A stretch of DNA of 64,000 nt from Psococerastis gibbosa (taxonomy: Eukaryota; Arthropoda; Insecta; Psocodea; Psocidae): positions 13,820,855-13,884,854 of the forward strand of contig OZ020491.1 of the NCBI GenBank assembly GCA_963971405.1. The letters run 5' to 3'. Each line of letters opens with the position of its first letter. The stretch's first letter is position 1. This document shows, one piece after another, positions 21,956 to 34,200 of this stretch. Made by a program: the position numbers and the translations under genes. Below the pieces are notes generated by a model. That model did not search any database, was not told where the DNA came from, and worked only from the letters and a program-made list of their open reading frames with translations.

Positions 21956-22087
21956 ATCGCCTGCTTTCAGCATTTTTGCTATAAGCCACCCTGTCAGCCT
22001 GGCGGGGGGAGTGAGTCTGTTTGTTAACGTGAGGCACCCTAAGGGCAGGCTCTTTCACCTCGGGGAAAGGGAAGTGACACACGATTT
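21956..22087 (+). repeat. R3 repeat, left half
   Basis: CGCCTGCTTTCAGCATTT to CACACGATTTA; stops there. The remainder of R3 resumes at 24636 (see findings). Confidence 0.75.
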
Positions 22088-22290
22088 AGGCCCTACAGCT
22101 TGGAACTCCGATGTCAACAAATTTTGTTTACATTCTTTACAAAGACCATTCCCATTATTCCACAGAGGATATAAGCACGGTACTATAAAAATATAAATTT
22201 TAAATAAAAAGCGATAAAATCATAGTTAATAATGAACATAAGTTATTTATGAATATACGTTTTATATATATAATAATAATAATAATATAC

Positions 22291-22292
<2 letters not shown>

Positions 22293-22333
<41 letters not shown>

Positions 22334-22530
22334 AGTCTCGAGGCATGATTTTTTTGAACTTACATGCCAAATTTCATCAAAATCGACTGAGTAGTTTCCC
22401 CGGAAATCGATGAATAGATAGACAGACAGACAGAGAGACCTCAAAATGTGTAAATCCGTCGAAATCTCGGAGTCGAAAATTTTGACCATCACGAAGCTTT
22501 CCTTACTACGTATAAATTGGAAAGCAATAA
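22293..22530 (-). repeat. R1 5' fragment with long poly-A
   Basis: A ~39-bp A-run at 22293-22331 is followed by the minus-strand R1 head (CTCGAGGCATGATTTTTTTG ... AAATTGGAAAGC). The A-run corresponds to the T-run inside R1. Confidence 0.8.
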
Positions 22531-22621
22531 TTTTCTGTCGGTGCAAAAGAGCAAGCCTCCAATGCTCCCCAGGTGAACTGCCTGAATGGGGTCCCTCTGG
22601 CCATTTTCCTACAGGACCAGG

Positions 22622-22760
22622 GCAGGGACGCTGATCGAGTTCATTTGTTATTTGGGGGAGGGGGGTAGCTGTTGTGGTCGTAATAAAAGAAATATATGCA
22701 TAATCGATTAAATTAGAGCGTAATAAATTAACTAACGACAGATTTTCTACATGGACTGAT
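22622..22760. repeat. W-family fragment
   Basis: TTTGGGGGAGGGGGGTAGCTG and ATCGATTAAATTAGAGCG match the W element. Confidence 0.4.
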
Positions 22761-24630
22761 GAATGGAGAAGGCATTGGTACGAACCATACAAGTTTGCAT
22801 ACTTCTTCGAGTGCAGAGTATATTTTTCCCATTATTATTATTATTATAATAAAATAAAATACATACGTTCTGTATTCATCTGCAAGCTTCTATCTTCGAA
22901 TGCAGAGAATATAATATATATTATTCTAAATTGGAACGGACGAGAACGACCGATCATAGTTCCGTTTGAGGACTCCACTTCGAGTTTTTATGCTTACAGT
23001 TCTTGCCACATTATTTGCATCTGGATATAGCGTTTCAATCATTTCCACGCCTCAGTAGTCAGGCACTGAGAACTTCCCTGTTAGGGACGGAATCCTGCAA
23101 GATCGTCTACTTTGACAGCAGCGTTATTGCCTTTTGGCCATTTAAGCTTTTGCATATAGATATTTAATACTTCGGGATAGAACCTTTTCCAGAAGTGCTG
23201 TTTGGTAGATTTTAGCTGATAAAAAAACCGAATGTGTGCTTAAGACCGCACAGCAGAAGTGAAAACTTCATTGACAAGTTAATATTTATTAACTTCTATA
23301 TAAATCAAATTTTTTTACTATGCTCTTTGTAAGCATGCATTAGCTATTTTTCTCTTTCGTTTTAATTCGTCATCAAGTTTATTGTTTTGATCCATCGTCG
23401 ATTTTCCAACCTGAAAAAGACAGTAGTCAAATATACATACATACATGTTATTATAACTCATGAGTCATGAAAATAACTTGTATCTCAAACATATTTATTT
23501 TTGAATATAGGAAAGTAAAAGTTCACATTAAATAAAAGGGGTTTGTAAAGTATTATTCAAGGAAACAATCGATTTATGCTAAAAAAAAAATTATATTGAT
23601 GTTATTTAATAAGACGTCGTCTATGATGGACAAAGGTTGATTGATTGATTTTACACAATTTAAAACTAAATCTAAAGCCTAACTTACTAAATCTTACTTT
23701 GAAAAAAGAACGGTGGAAAACCCTTAAGCAGTTTGAATATTTTTAATAGACAACGCGGCCGAATAAGGCCTATCGTGCGCACCACCTGACATGTAATGGG
23801 AAAAAATACCCTTTCAACCTGTTTTTCGCCAAAACACGGAGACCATTTCGCCGTGGCCCATTTCCACTTTCCTTCGATTTGAAATTTAGAAAAACTAAAT
23901 GCAATTTAATATATATTTTTAACAGCAGTAACAATTTAAACCTAAATACCATGTTAAGTTTTCTGAATGTAACCATAAAAATTTTAATAGGCCTAAACAG
24001 AAACTCAAATCAACTTATCTGGCATCTAGGTTTTTCCCTTGTCTTTTCGGAATCCTTTACGTTTTTTGGCTTCCTTTCACCCATATTTTTAAACGTTTAA
24101 ACGGAAATAACAACAGAAATTACTTAATAAAATAGCTTTTTCTGTTTTGCGCATAGACAGTATTTTTTTGTTTGTTTACTTTGGTCGTGGTCCATATAAT
24201 CTAAAACCACGATTACGGTCTGCTCTGGTGGAAATCCAGTGAACTAAAATTATCAGTCATGAGTCATCAAGCAATGGCTGTCAACATGTCGCAATTTTTG
24301 TGATTAGTGTATTCATTATTTGTTTAGTGTTGTGTTATAACTTATAAGTGAAAATTATGTAAAAAGGAAACTTTCACCATGTTCTCAAATGTTGTAGGTT
24401 TATTTCTCAGATTGCTCAGATTGGTTTCGCATTAGGGAAAAGAAAAGTCTTAATCTCAGCTTCATTCTTTATGCTTAAATTAATTTTAATTTAGGTAATA
24501 AAATATTTTTTTGTGTTTGAAACCTTTCTATTTTTTAGCCCTATTCATTTTAATTACATGGGCAAAACAAATTTGAGGAACCCTTTCCATAACTGCATGC
24601 TATATAAAACCCCAAACCCCTTCCTCAAGC
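22761..24630. other. No recognisable feature
   Basis: 1.9 kb of AT-rich non-coding DNA. It is the interior of the insertion that splits R3. Some GATTGATT and ATACATACATAC simple repeats; no transposase-like frame. Confidence 0.4.
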
Positions 24631-24635
24631 CCCGA

Positions 24636-24807
24636 TCGCCTTAAATCGGAGGTGACCAGGGCTCGACACGCACGTAGACTGTCTGGTATAATCTCAGCGC
24701 GTTATCATGTCCCACCATGTTCCCCTGCCAACGCTGTGCACACTACCAAGTTTGCCGCAGTTTGAAGCTTGCTCTGCTCTCATGGATTGAACATGGTAAG
24801 GCCGTTG
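24636..24807 (+). repeat. R3 repeat, right half
   Basis: Begins TAAATCGGAGGTGACCAGGG and ends ATGGTAAGGCCGTTGGCA, completing the copy started at 21956. Confidence 0.75.
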
Positions 24808-24836
24808 GCACTAATGAAAATATGGCACACCGTTTA

Positions 24837-25196
24837 GGCGCCCATTCCACATACGTACATCGTCAATGAAAATTATGAAATTGAAGGACATTTCAATTTT
24901 ACTCAATGCCATTGTTAAAATTGATCAATTGATCATAGGGTAAAATATTAGAAGTTCTTTGGTAAAATCACAAACAAACAAACTAAAATTAAAAAATGGC
25001 GTCATGGGATATGACAAGTACAACTATTTTAATTGATTTCTTTAAAAAAACGCATTTCTATGTAAAAATTATAATAAGGATTAAATAATAAGGCGACGAA
25101 GAAGGAAGAAGGGGAATGGCCCCCATCAATGAGAAATTGAAATGTCCTTCAATTTCATAATTTTCATTGACGTTGTACGTATGTGGAATACCCGCC
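24837..25196. mobile_element. Hairpin (H) element with TTA target duplication
   Basis: 360 bp, flanked by TTA on both sides (24834-24836, 25197-25199). Arms of ~70 bp: GGCGCCCATTCCACATACGT / ACGTATGTGGAATACCCGCC. The centre keeps ATGGCGTCATGGGATATGAC, reading MASWDMTSTTILIDFFKK, the best-preserved ghost N-terminus in the family. Confidence 0.9.
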
Positions 25197-25199
25197 TTA

Positions 25200-25940
25200 T
25201 TAATGGTAGAACATGAATAAGTACAATTATCCCCATAGACAACACTGACAGTAATACAAAAACAGCAACACACACAACACATTAGATTATGGACCAAGAC
25301 TGAAGTTCAGAATTTACATTAGCATTTTTTATTATTTATTATTTCGATTTACAGATTTAGAATGTACAATGGTAGCTTGTAGTGTTGTGGTGCCAGTTTT
25401 ATATTTTGTAATAATGTTTATATATAGTTGGGCTAGAAATTAGTTCGTGGTTAGTAGGAAGCAATTTCAGTGTTAGTTAGGTATTGATTGAGTGCTACCC
25501 TGGCTCGCCGCTGGCACCTATCATGCGGGGCACTTCAGCTTTGGTTCACTGATGCAAAAAAAATTAAGAAAACACGAATTATTATCACTATTATTATGAC
25601 ATATAAACTTGTTGCATCATATATAGCGTTTACTGTGCGAGCCCCCGACAAGTTTATTAACTAAGGAGGACTTGTATTACAGTGGTATAATTTATAACTT
25701 ATTTTGAAATATATTCCTTCGCCGCAGGAGAGTACCGGCCGAAATCTCCTTGATGAAGGTTAATTGTTTTTAGAAACATGTTACACTAATGCCAGCTGTA
25801 CAAGTCAATATTCAATGTTTTATCACTGGTTTAGCCTCACAACTGAGCCGGTGATTAAAATAATTAAACTCTCAATAAGAGTCTAGGTCTGAGGACTGCT
25901 AGAGTATCCTCTCTGAACCGCTGCACTATTTGGGATGTTG
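25200..25940. other. No recognisable feature
   Basis: Non-coding, AT-rich. A few short simple runs only. Confidence 0.4.
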
Positions 25941-25945
25941 TGGTC

Positions 25946-27450
25946 TGAGCCTAAATTTTAAAACCACCCTCCGTTCAATCAAAATGATATATATTTGTAT
26001 ATATATATATGTATGTATGTATGTATGTATATCGATTTTAGGAAACACTAACTTCCGTAAATATTATCCGATTTTGATGAAACTTGGCACAAAAGTTGAT
26101 CATGCAAATGTCTTGATCGAATTCGTTAACCAGCTAGATCCACTATTTAGTTACATGATGGTGGCCGATTGAAACCTTGTATAATTCATATCTCAGTTAA
26201 TATTGGTCGCAGAGGAATGAATTAAAATCTGACTGAAAGTCCGTATTATTATCTACGATAATGGTAATCATCACTTTTTACGACAAATCAACCATTTTAA
26301 GATGGCATCCAGTCAAAGTGAAAATAATTTGATAAATAAAAGTTCATAGTCGGCATTGTGGAACACAAGAGTGTTTTGTGTGTTGATGTTGTCTCGGAAA
26401 AATAATGTGGTATTTTTTATTTGTTATTATTGTACATACAGTATATAGCGTAGGTAGCGTAGAGGAAAAGCAGGGTCTGCGGAATCTCCCTCCTCCTGAT
26501 CGGCCAGAGCCGAAAGGGATTTTAGGGAGATTCATCTACCTATTGTTCGACTTTCGGAAAATTTCTTCACAACTTTTCATTTCATGACCCCCTGAGCCTA
26601 AAACCACCCTCCGTTCAAAATGTTATATATATGTATATATATAAATATATATGTATATCGATTTTAGGAAACACTCTAACTTCCGTAAATATTATCCGAT
26701 TTGGATGAAACTTGGCACAAAAATTGATCATACAAATGCCTTGATCGAGTTCGTTAACCAGCTAGATCCGCTATTTAGTTATAAGATGGCGGCCGATTGA
26801 AAACTTATATAATTCATATCTCAGTCAATATTGGTCGCAGAGGAATGAATTAAAATCTGACTGAAAAATCGTATTATTATCTACGATAATGGTAATCTAC
26901 ACTTTTTACGACAAATCAACGATTTCAAGATGACGTCCAGTCAAAGTAAAAATAATTTAATAAGTAAAAGTTCATAGTCGTCATAGTTTGGAACACAAGA
27001 GTGTTTTGTGTGTTGATGTTGTGATCGGGAAATTAATGATTTTTTTTTATTTTCTATTACACATAGCGTCAGGGGCGTAAAGTTGGGCGGGGGGGGGGGG
27101 GGGCACGGTCCACCTTGCCCCCCCCCCGCTCCTTTTGGCTTTACCCCCCCCCCCTGTAAGACGTGGTTCTTACTTCATAGTCCCCTTTGCAGCAATATGT
27201 ATGTAAGCATTCTTTTTTTAGCTTTGTAAAATCTACAGCTATACTTTACAACTATTAAAAAATGCGTAAAACTCTACAATTTTTCTATTATATTATCAAT
27301 TTTTTCTTCAATCCTGCCTGATGACGTCATAAGGTCTACTTAGTTTTGCCCCCGCCATCATTCTAAAACTTTACGCCTCTGGGTAGCGTAGAGGAAAAGC
27401 AGGGTCTGCGGAATCCCTAAACTTGATCGGCCATAACCGAAAGGGATTTT
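25946..27450 (+). repeat. Tandem duplication of a ~645-bp unit
   Basis: Unit 1 starts at 25946 and unit 2 at 26591; both begin GAGCCTAAA..CCACCCTCCG and continue through a TATA/ATGT microsatellite, CGATTTTAGGAAACACT, GATGAAACTTGGCACAAAA and GGTAGCGTAGAGGAAAAGCA. Unit 2 is broken by a hAT MITE at 27070. Confidence 0.85.
27070..27381. mobile_element. hAT-like MITE inside tandem unit 2
   Basis: Ends CAGGGGCGTAAAGTT and AACTTTACGCCTCTG are inverted. The 8-bp flanks CATAGCGT and GGTAGCGT agree at six positions. Unit 1 at ~26440 is the empty site. The interior has facing poly-G and poly-C tracts (27088-27105, 27117-27156). Confidence 0.8.
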
Positions 27451-28009
27451 TTTTTATATTTTAACGTACAACTTGACAATTAATTTTTTCACAATGAGTA
27501 TTTATTAATATTTATTTAATTTCTTGTTTATACTATCACGGGGTTTCCCAACACGATGGTGAGTACCTCCCCTACTACTAGACTAGTTAAATCTCATAAA
27601 AACTAGAAAGTTCAATTTTCCTCAGTTTTTGCCGATAATAATTGGATTGTCTTGAATGAATTTGGGTTGTGAGTAGGTGCGTGCCTAGCCTTGAACTCGG
27701 TCTAGTCGAAATATATCCCACGCTGACTAGAGTCCGTGACTTGGCTACACCATGATCCTTTGACCCTATCGCATTCTTTGCAAACTCTGTCATTATCCAA
27801 TCAAAATTTCATCGTTGGCTGGAAAAATTGATATTAGGTGATATTTCCGTCGAAGGTTTTTTTTACCTGCAATTGTCTAAGTAAATTGTTGTGGCTAGTT
27901 AGGCATTAATCTACTTCTTCCTCGGCGCTGTTGCTCTTGGCTTCTCGCACCAACTCTCCCCAGACATCCCGGTTTTCCTCTGCTAATCCCGCTGACATCG
28001 TAACAGCAA
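27451..28009. other. No recognisable feature
   Basis: Non-coding; grades into the Penelope-like element terminus at 28010. Confidence 0.35.
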
Positions 28010-28173
28010 AGGCTTTCACGGCCGGAGTCAAATGAATAACTAGTAGAATCCGGGCTGATGGGCCGTGGTCGAAATGAAAGCGAACTTCCAAACGTTTCGT
28101 CTACATCTGCGATTGACATCTTCAGTGGAACTGTGTAGACTTCTTGGCAGGGGGGTGTGCTCTGATATTTATA
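28010..28173 (-). repeat. Penelope-like element terminal region
   Basis: On the minus strand this follows the GIY-YIG frame directly. It contains CTGAAGA...GAC-GAAACG (28093-28125), then GACCACGGCCCATCAGCCC and CTCCGGCCGTGAAAGCC. The same end recurs at 4759, 31529-31855 and 54280. Penelope-like elements are known to carry terminal repeats with hammerhead motifs, which makes this stretch a candidate. Confidence 0.65.
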
Positions 28174-29405
28174 CTAAGCAGCGGGGGGGGGGGGTGTAGG
28201 CGGAGTCATTCCCGTCACTAATTGGCTCCCTACTACCTCAACCTGATTTCCGGATGATGACACCAGTTTCTTTGTTGTAGTCTTCTTTAAGGCTGGATAC
28301 CAAATTCTATTGACCTTTAGTCCTTCTTCCTTTCTATTGAAGTTATGCGGGTGCTTGTAGATCTCTATAGCCTCCCTGTGTAACCGGGGGTGGTATGAAG
28401 AAGTTGTAGAAAGTACTGCAGCATCTTGAAACTGTATTATATGACCGGTTTGTGTTAGAACATGCTCAGCGATTGCAGACTTCTCCGACTGTAGAAGACG
28501 GCAGTTTCGTTTATGTTCATCAATCCTGGTTTTTAAGCTTCGTTTTGTAGTACCTATATAAACTTCTCCACACGAACACGGAATCCTGTAAACACCTGCT
28601 GACGTCATTGGGTCCCGGCTATCCTTGGCTGATCTGTACAAACTATTTAATTTTCGCGTAGGCTTGTAAATAGTCTTCACATTGTGCCGTAAGAAGAGTT
28701 TACCTATACGATCTGAAACTCCTTTGATGAACGGAAGGCAGAGTAGGCTAGTACTCCCGTCTCCCGACTCCCAGGAGTACTAGTATTTGGGGGTGCGTAG
28801 TGGCGAGCGGACCTATTCATGCGGGGTCGGATGGTGCGGGGTATTTCTCGTGCGCTGTGTCCATTCGATGATTGCAGTGCCGTGTCTAAGTGCTTGAGTT
28901 CCCGTTGAAGAAATGTTGGTTTGCAGATCCTATTGGCACGGTGGATGAGTGTCTTCATCATGGCTCGTTTTTGGCTGGGATGATGGTTGAGTTCTTGTTC
29001 AAGTATCTATCCTGTATCACTGTGTGGCCCTGAGTTCCGTCTTCTTTCTTCGTTACCAGCACATCAAGAAAAGCCAAGCTGCCATTGTCCTCCTGTTCCA
29101 TCGTGAATTTGATGTTCGCATGAACCGAGTTTACATGATTCAGGAATTTCTGCAGGTTCTTTTGGCCATGACTCCATACCACAAAAGTGTCATCAACATA
29201 CCGGAATCAACATTTCGGTTGTAGAGGGGCTGAGTTTACAGCCGTATTTTCAAAGAACTCCATGTAGAAATTAGCGACTACTGGACTGATTGAGCTACCC
29301 ATCCAATTGTTCATAGAAGGTCGAATTCCATTGAAAATGCGTCGTTGTCTGCACGTGGTGGAACAAAGCAGTGATGGCATCCGAGAATTTTTCTCTCAGA
29401 TCGTA
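28174..29405 (-). pseudogene. Penelope-like retroelement, 5'-truncated and frameshifted
   Basis: Minus-strand reading gives, in order: reverse transcriptase motif SISPVVANFYMEFFE (near 29260), YVDDTFVVW (near 29185), FLDVLVTKK, a linker, and a C-terminal GIY-YIG nuclease with AGVYRIPCSCGEVYIG and KTRIDEHKRNC (28470-28600). RT followed by GIY-YIG is the hallmark of endonuclease-bearing Penelope-like elements. It is dead: a stop replaces the residue before FRYVDD, and frame shifts occur near 28985 and 28710. The N-terminal RT fingers are missing beyond about 29405. Confidence 0.93.
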
Positions 29406-29478
29406 TAGGTAAACTCTTATTACGGCACATTATGAAGACTATTTACATCTCTATTTATCTATCATTTATCTCTTTGCT

Positions 29479-29545
29479 AAGCCTGATGATGGGAGTAGCA
29501 CCCACTCCCGAAACGTCACCCCCTTCCCCTGACAATGGACTCCGC
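29479..29545 (+). repeat. Hammerhead-like conserved stem block, copy 2
   Basis: CTGATGA at 29483-29489, stem strands GGGAGT and ACTCCC, then GAAACG from 29510. See copy 1 at 11104. Opposite in orientation to the Penelope-like element next to it. Confidence 0.4.
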
Positions 29546-29651
29546 CCTTAATTTTAGATGACTGCCTCTAATGACTATTAACACAGCAGGCGATGTAAGT
29601 CCAACTAACCCTTTGTTAAATAATAATAATAATATTATACATTAGTCATTA

Positions 29652-30016
29652 ACCTTTTGCCAACGGCCTTACCATGTTGAATCCATTAGAGCAGAGCATG
29701 TTTCAAACTGCGGTAAATTTGGTAGTGTGCACAGTGTTGCAAGAGAACGTGGTGGGACATGATAACGCGCTGAGACTATTCCAGTTCAGTGCGCGTCGAG
29801 TCCTGGTCACCACCGATTTAATCGTGTGACTTTACTATGTTCCCCAAGTGGTTCGGAATCCACTATAATCAGGAGGTCCACCCCGTCAGTCAACTCCCCC
29901 TTCCCCCGAGGTGAAAGAGTCTGCCCTTAGGGTGGCTCAAGTTAACAAACAGACTCACTCCCCCCGCCAGGCTAACAGGGTTGCTTCCAGCAGAAATGCT
30001 GAAAGCAGGCGTTAAA
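29652..30016 (-). repeat. R3 repeat, full reverse copy
   Basis: Reverse of the 13997 copy, from GCCAACGGCCTTACCATG to TGCTGAAAGCAGGCGTT. Confidence 0.85.
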
Positions 30017-31105
30017 AACAACAGTCATTAACCTTTACCCATAGATCTATTTGCTAGTTTCTCTTATTTCTTTAGTAACTACCTTTGGATACTGTTGTTT
30101 TTTGCTCCTGGCTGACCTGCGAGTGAAATAATTGGGTGGTGGGTTGGTGTGAACGACCGAATACCTACTCCGGGGGCGTCTGCCCTCTATGACGGATGGT
30201 TTTGACAAGAAATGTGGGGTTTGGAGTCGTGCCCATCTACTGGCCCACCTACCTCAACCAATGACTTGGTTTTTTTTTCTTTGCCTTGAACCTCAGCTAT
30301 TACGCAGTACATTATGCTACATTTAATTATTTTACTGCCCATAGCTTATGGTACTGCGATAATGAGCTTAACATAGTCAATTGTGCGTAAGTCATTCTTA
30401 GCGATGTTTGGCTAATACAGCATTGTATTTGGGGAGGGTTCCTTGCCCAGTGCATAGTGGAATGATACTGATGTGAAGTCTACAGCGTACCCATCCGAAT
30501 TCCTGTGAAATAGATTATTATGTATAATAGTCTCTTTATTAACTTCGTACAACTTACTGCCACTCATTGTGAATAAAATAACTTTGAAAAGTTAATAATC
30601 ATAAAATACTTGAAGAGCCAAACCGGTTGTATATTTTTTGATTATAACCTAAAACTTAGTTAACTTAATAACTTAGTATTTATTTGGTTCGCAATGGGAA
30701 ATGGATTTTTTTTCAACTGTCCTACTGTTGGACAATTAAGTCTCATGATCACTTGAAAAGTATCGGAGCATTGGAACATGAGGGTGTAGTATTTGTTACT
30801 GAAACTGTTCAAGCTATCGTGAGACACCTTGATGAATATAATTGAAATCTTTGTTTATGCCAATACTTGCATGAAATTGAAGAAACTCGTTTTTCCTATC
30901 CCAAAGCACTAAACGAAAATATATCACATCATTCCTCATGTTATGCAGTCCCGTTAAGTGTTGGCGAATATTACTTTAATAGCGGTGTTCAGAAAATAAT
31001 ATATTTATATACTGTATATAAATAGTTATGAAGAATCCCCAATAATTGTTATTGAAAATAATTGTTTGCTTTGATACTAAGACTATTATTTTTCCGTTGT
31101 TGCAG
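30017..31105. other. Sequence upstream of the first csw exon seen
   Basis: Probable intron of the csw gene. Near 30540-30640 is a diverged repeat with GAGCCAAACCGGTTGTAT, also at 47606 and 51795. No N-SH2 exon found here. Confidence 0.45.
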
Positions 31106-31268
31106 ATGGTTTCATGGGCATATTTCTGGGAAAGAAGCGGAGAAAATGGTGCTAGAGAAGGGGAAAAACGGGAGCTTTTTAGTACGGGAAAGTCAACGTG
31201 AGCCTGGTCATCTAGTGTTGTCTGTCAGAACTGAAGATAAAGTAACACATGTCAAAATTAGATGTAAG
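31106..31268 (+). CDS. csw: csw exon: C-SH2, first half
   Basis: Acceptor TTGTTGCAG, donor AAG|GTAAGA. It encodes [12 protein letters not shown]...GSFLVRESQ...VTHVKIRCK; the arginine of FLVRES is the phosphotyrosine-binding residue. Ends in phase 0. Confidence 0.95.
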
Positions 31269-34200
31269 GTAAGACAACATTTAAATTTATGCATCAGGAG
31301 TCTGATCCAGGCGTTTATAATACCGGCATTTATTTAATCCCCTGGTAGTAAAAATGTAAACAAGATAATTTTATAATGGAAAGTGCTATTCAAAATTTGT
31401 TTGTTTACAGTTATAATCCTAGGGTATTTATTTAACCCCGGTATTATAATCGCCCCGATCAGGCTGCTGGCTGCAGCAGCAAAGTATAATAGTAATAGCA
31501 GTTATTACAGTATTATTAGTATAATTACAAAGGCTTTCACGGCCGGAGTTACGAATCAGTAGAATGATAGGCCGTGGTCGTTCTGAAAGACTACAACAAA
31601 GAAACTGACGTCATCATCCGGAAATCAGGATGAGGTAGTAGGGAGCCAATCATGTGCCGCCACCCGCCATCACAGCACAGCTTGATATAAATATCAGTGC
31701 ACATCCCCCTGGCCAAAAAGTTGCTGTTGAGCCTCCGAGATGCAATCATAGAAGTCCACGCAGTTCCACTGAAGATGTCGATGAAACGTTTGGAAGTATG
31801 CTTTCAGAACGACCACGGCCTATCATCCCGTATTCTACTGATTCATCAAGGATTATTAGTAATATATCAACACAAACACACACCACTGCACTTTCAAATT
31901 CACTGTATTTTAAACTGCATTGTATTAATTTTAATTAAATTTTGTAAAAATTTCCACCTATAAAACGGGCCTAGCCCATAGGGAAAAGAAACAAAAACCG
32001 TAAACTGTATTTTGGAATTTTTTTTTGGTTTGATTTAGGCTAAGTGGTAGCTCCGAGTACTAATCTGTCAGTAAGCTTTCATGAGGGTTTATAGGACTTA
32101 ATTTCAACAGACAAATCTAGGCTGTTGTATGCAGTCTTCTTCAAGTTACAGCCGGCTGGCTGGTTGGCAGCAAGATGTGCCTCCACATTTTTTGACCCTA
32201 GCGTGACAAGTCATTTTTGTACTTAGTGCTGGGGATTTATGCTTCGATTTTTATTGATTGTTCAATTATATATATACTTACTTACTTACTTACTTACTCC
32301 CCTCGATCCTGACACGCCCTCTTCAGCTCCAGCTTCAACTGTATTGGCCCCTACATCCAGTATGGATCGATAAAGTTTTAAACGTGTCATAATTTTAGGA
32401 TGGAAAATATGATGTCGGCGGAGGGGAAAAGTTCGAGACGCTAAGTGAGCTTATTGAGTACTATAAGAAGAATCCTATGGTGGAAACCAGTGGCACAGTC
32501 ATCCATTTGAAACAGCCTTTTAACGCTACAAGAATTAATGCTTCAGCGATAGACACAAGGGTCAGGGAGCTTCTGGTAAGTAAACATTTGTTATGTAACT
32601 GCTAACCGTAAAAGGTCCTGGGAAAAGAGGCGTTAAGTCACATAAGCACCCCAGATTTTATAATGGAAGAGCCCGTCCTCTCATATACTGTATATATTGT
32701 ATATATTTGAAGGGTCCGGGAAAAGAAAATATTGTATGTGAAAGTGTGGGGTATATAAAATACTTTTTTAATGCGACTTAACGCCTTTATCCGCAATCTT
32801 CAACATTCTACATTACGGGCTCATTTATTTAATAGGCCGGTTGGGGTTGGTAGCCTAGCGCTTAGTGCCGTTGGCTTTTGCCACCCGCGCCTCATTTTTT
32901 TTTTAAACTTGATGTTTCACAATGTGCCCCTTTGCTAGAGGGTGAGAGATTACACCTTTCCTTTGCTCAGGTAGCTGTGTTACTCCCTGAAGCAAGCCCT
33001 AGTTTAGCTTCGCTATGGTCCTGGTATCATTCGTCCCCGTACTCTGAATTAGAAAGGATGGACATTTGGACATGTTATTGATATCACTCTTCGAAGGGTG
33101 CTGGGTGCACATTGATCGGACTGGTCTCATAGCAGGTCGCTGCACACAACTTTATAAAATAGCAGTTAGTAAACGACGCCATATTGGTTCAACGTCCCTA
33201 TCGATTCTCGGATAAAGGAGCTGCTTGTTATATAATTAGTTAACTTTCCGCTCGACATCGCTGGGTTAATGCCGAGATTGAATGACAGTGTGGGCGGGGC
33301 CTGCGTACGCACGTGGGTGTGTTGTTTGTCCGAAATTGTTGCAACTACCTTGAGGTTTGGTGCGTGTTTCGTCTATTTCGGGCATTTTGAATGTCTATGG
33401 CTTTCGCCACTCTTCAACTACCTACTGCCTGCGCTGGTATTTTTACCTCGGGTCTTTTGTTATTTTCTGCTGCAAGATAGAAATCGGACTTAAGTTGTTA
33501 TATTCCCATTGCAACATTAAACTATTAAGGAGCAAAACTCGACTAACATACTGTATGTATATGGGGTTGTTCCTTTAAAGGCTGAAGTTTCCAATTTCTT
33601 TTGTAAACATGACTAAATTAATTGATTCCTGTGCCACAGCCGGAAAGATATGAAAATGGTCTAATGAAACATTAATGAAAAATGCAAATTTCGCGGTAAA
33701 TTTGATTTTATTCCGGCTGAGGTATTATTACTCTGGGTGGAAAAAACCAAAGTGCATTAAGCAAATTTTATAGAATAGTAGTTGGGGCAATAGTCAGGTT
33801 TTTGAAATTGTTCATAAGGCAATTTTCATATTTTTGCGGCTTGGGGTATCGTTAACATTGTGCTGCTCATTTGCGTCGATCAGTTAATTTCAGCTAACTT
33901 CTGATTTAATTCTTCTTGTTTTTGGTACCCTCTTAATTGGGCGCAGAAAAAATAACTGTTGTGGATGGTAGCGAATTTGAATTAGTGTGACTGATATTCG
34001 GTATGAATGTAGTTTATTAAGGCTACAAATATTCCAATTAAAATATCGTTGATATGTACAGTTAGGTGTAAGAGAGCGCAATATGGCCTAATCTCGCTGT
34101 ATTTCTACATCTTTTTTCAATAAAGACTTTATTATTATTTTTACTATTATTATTTAGAGAAGGATGCACCTGCAATACAATTATGATAAGTTTAAACAGG

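Noticed and set aside
22292-22792. 166-codon minus-strand frame
   Set aside because: It runs through an R1 fragment, a poly-A tract read as poly-F and a W repeat; no domain.
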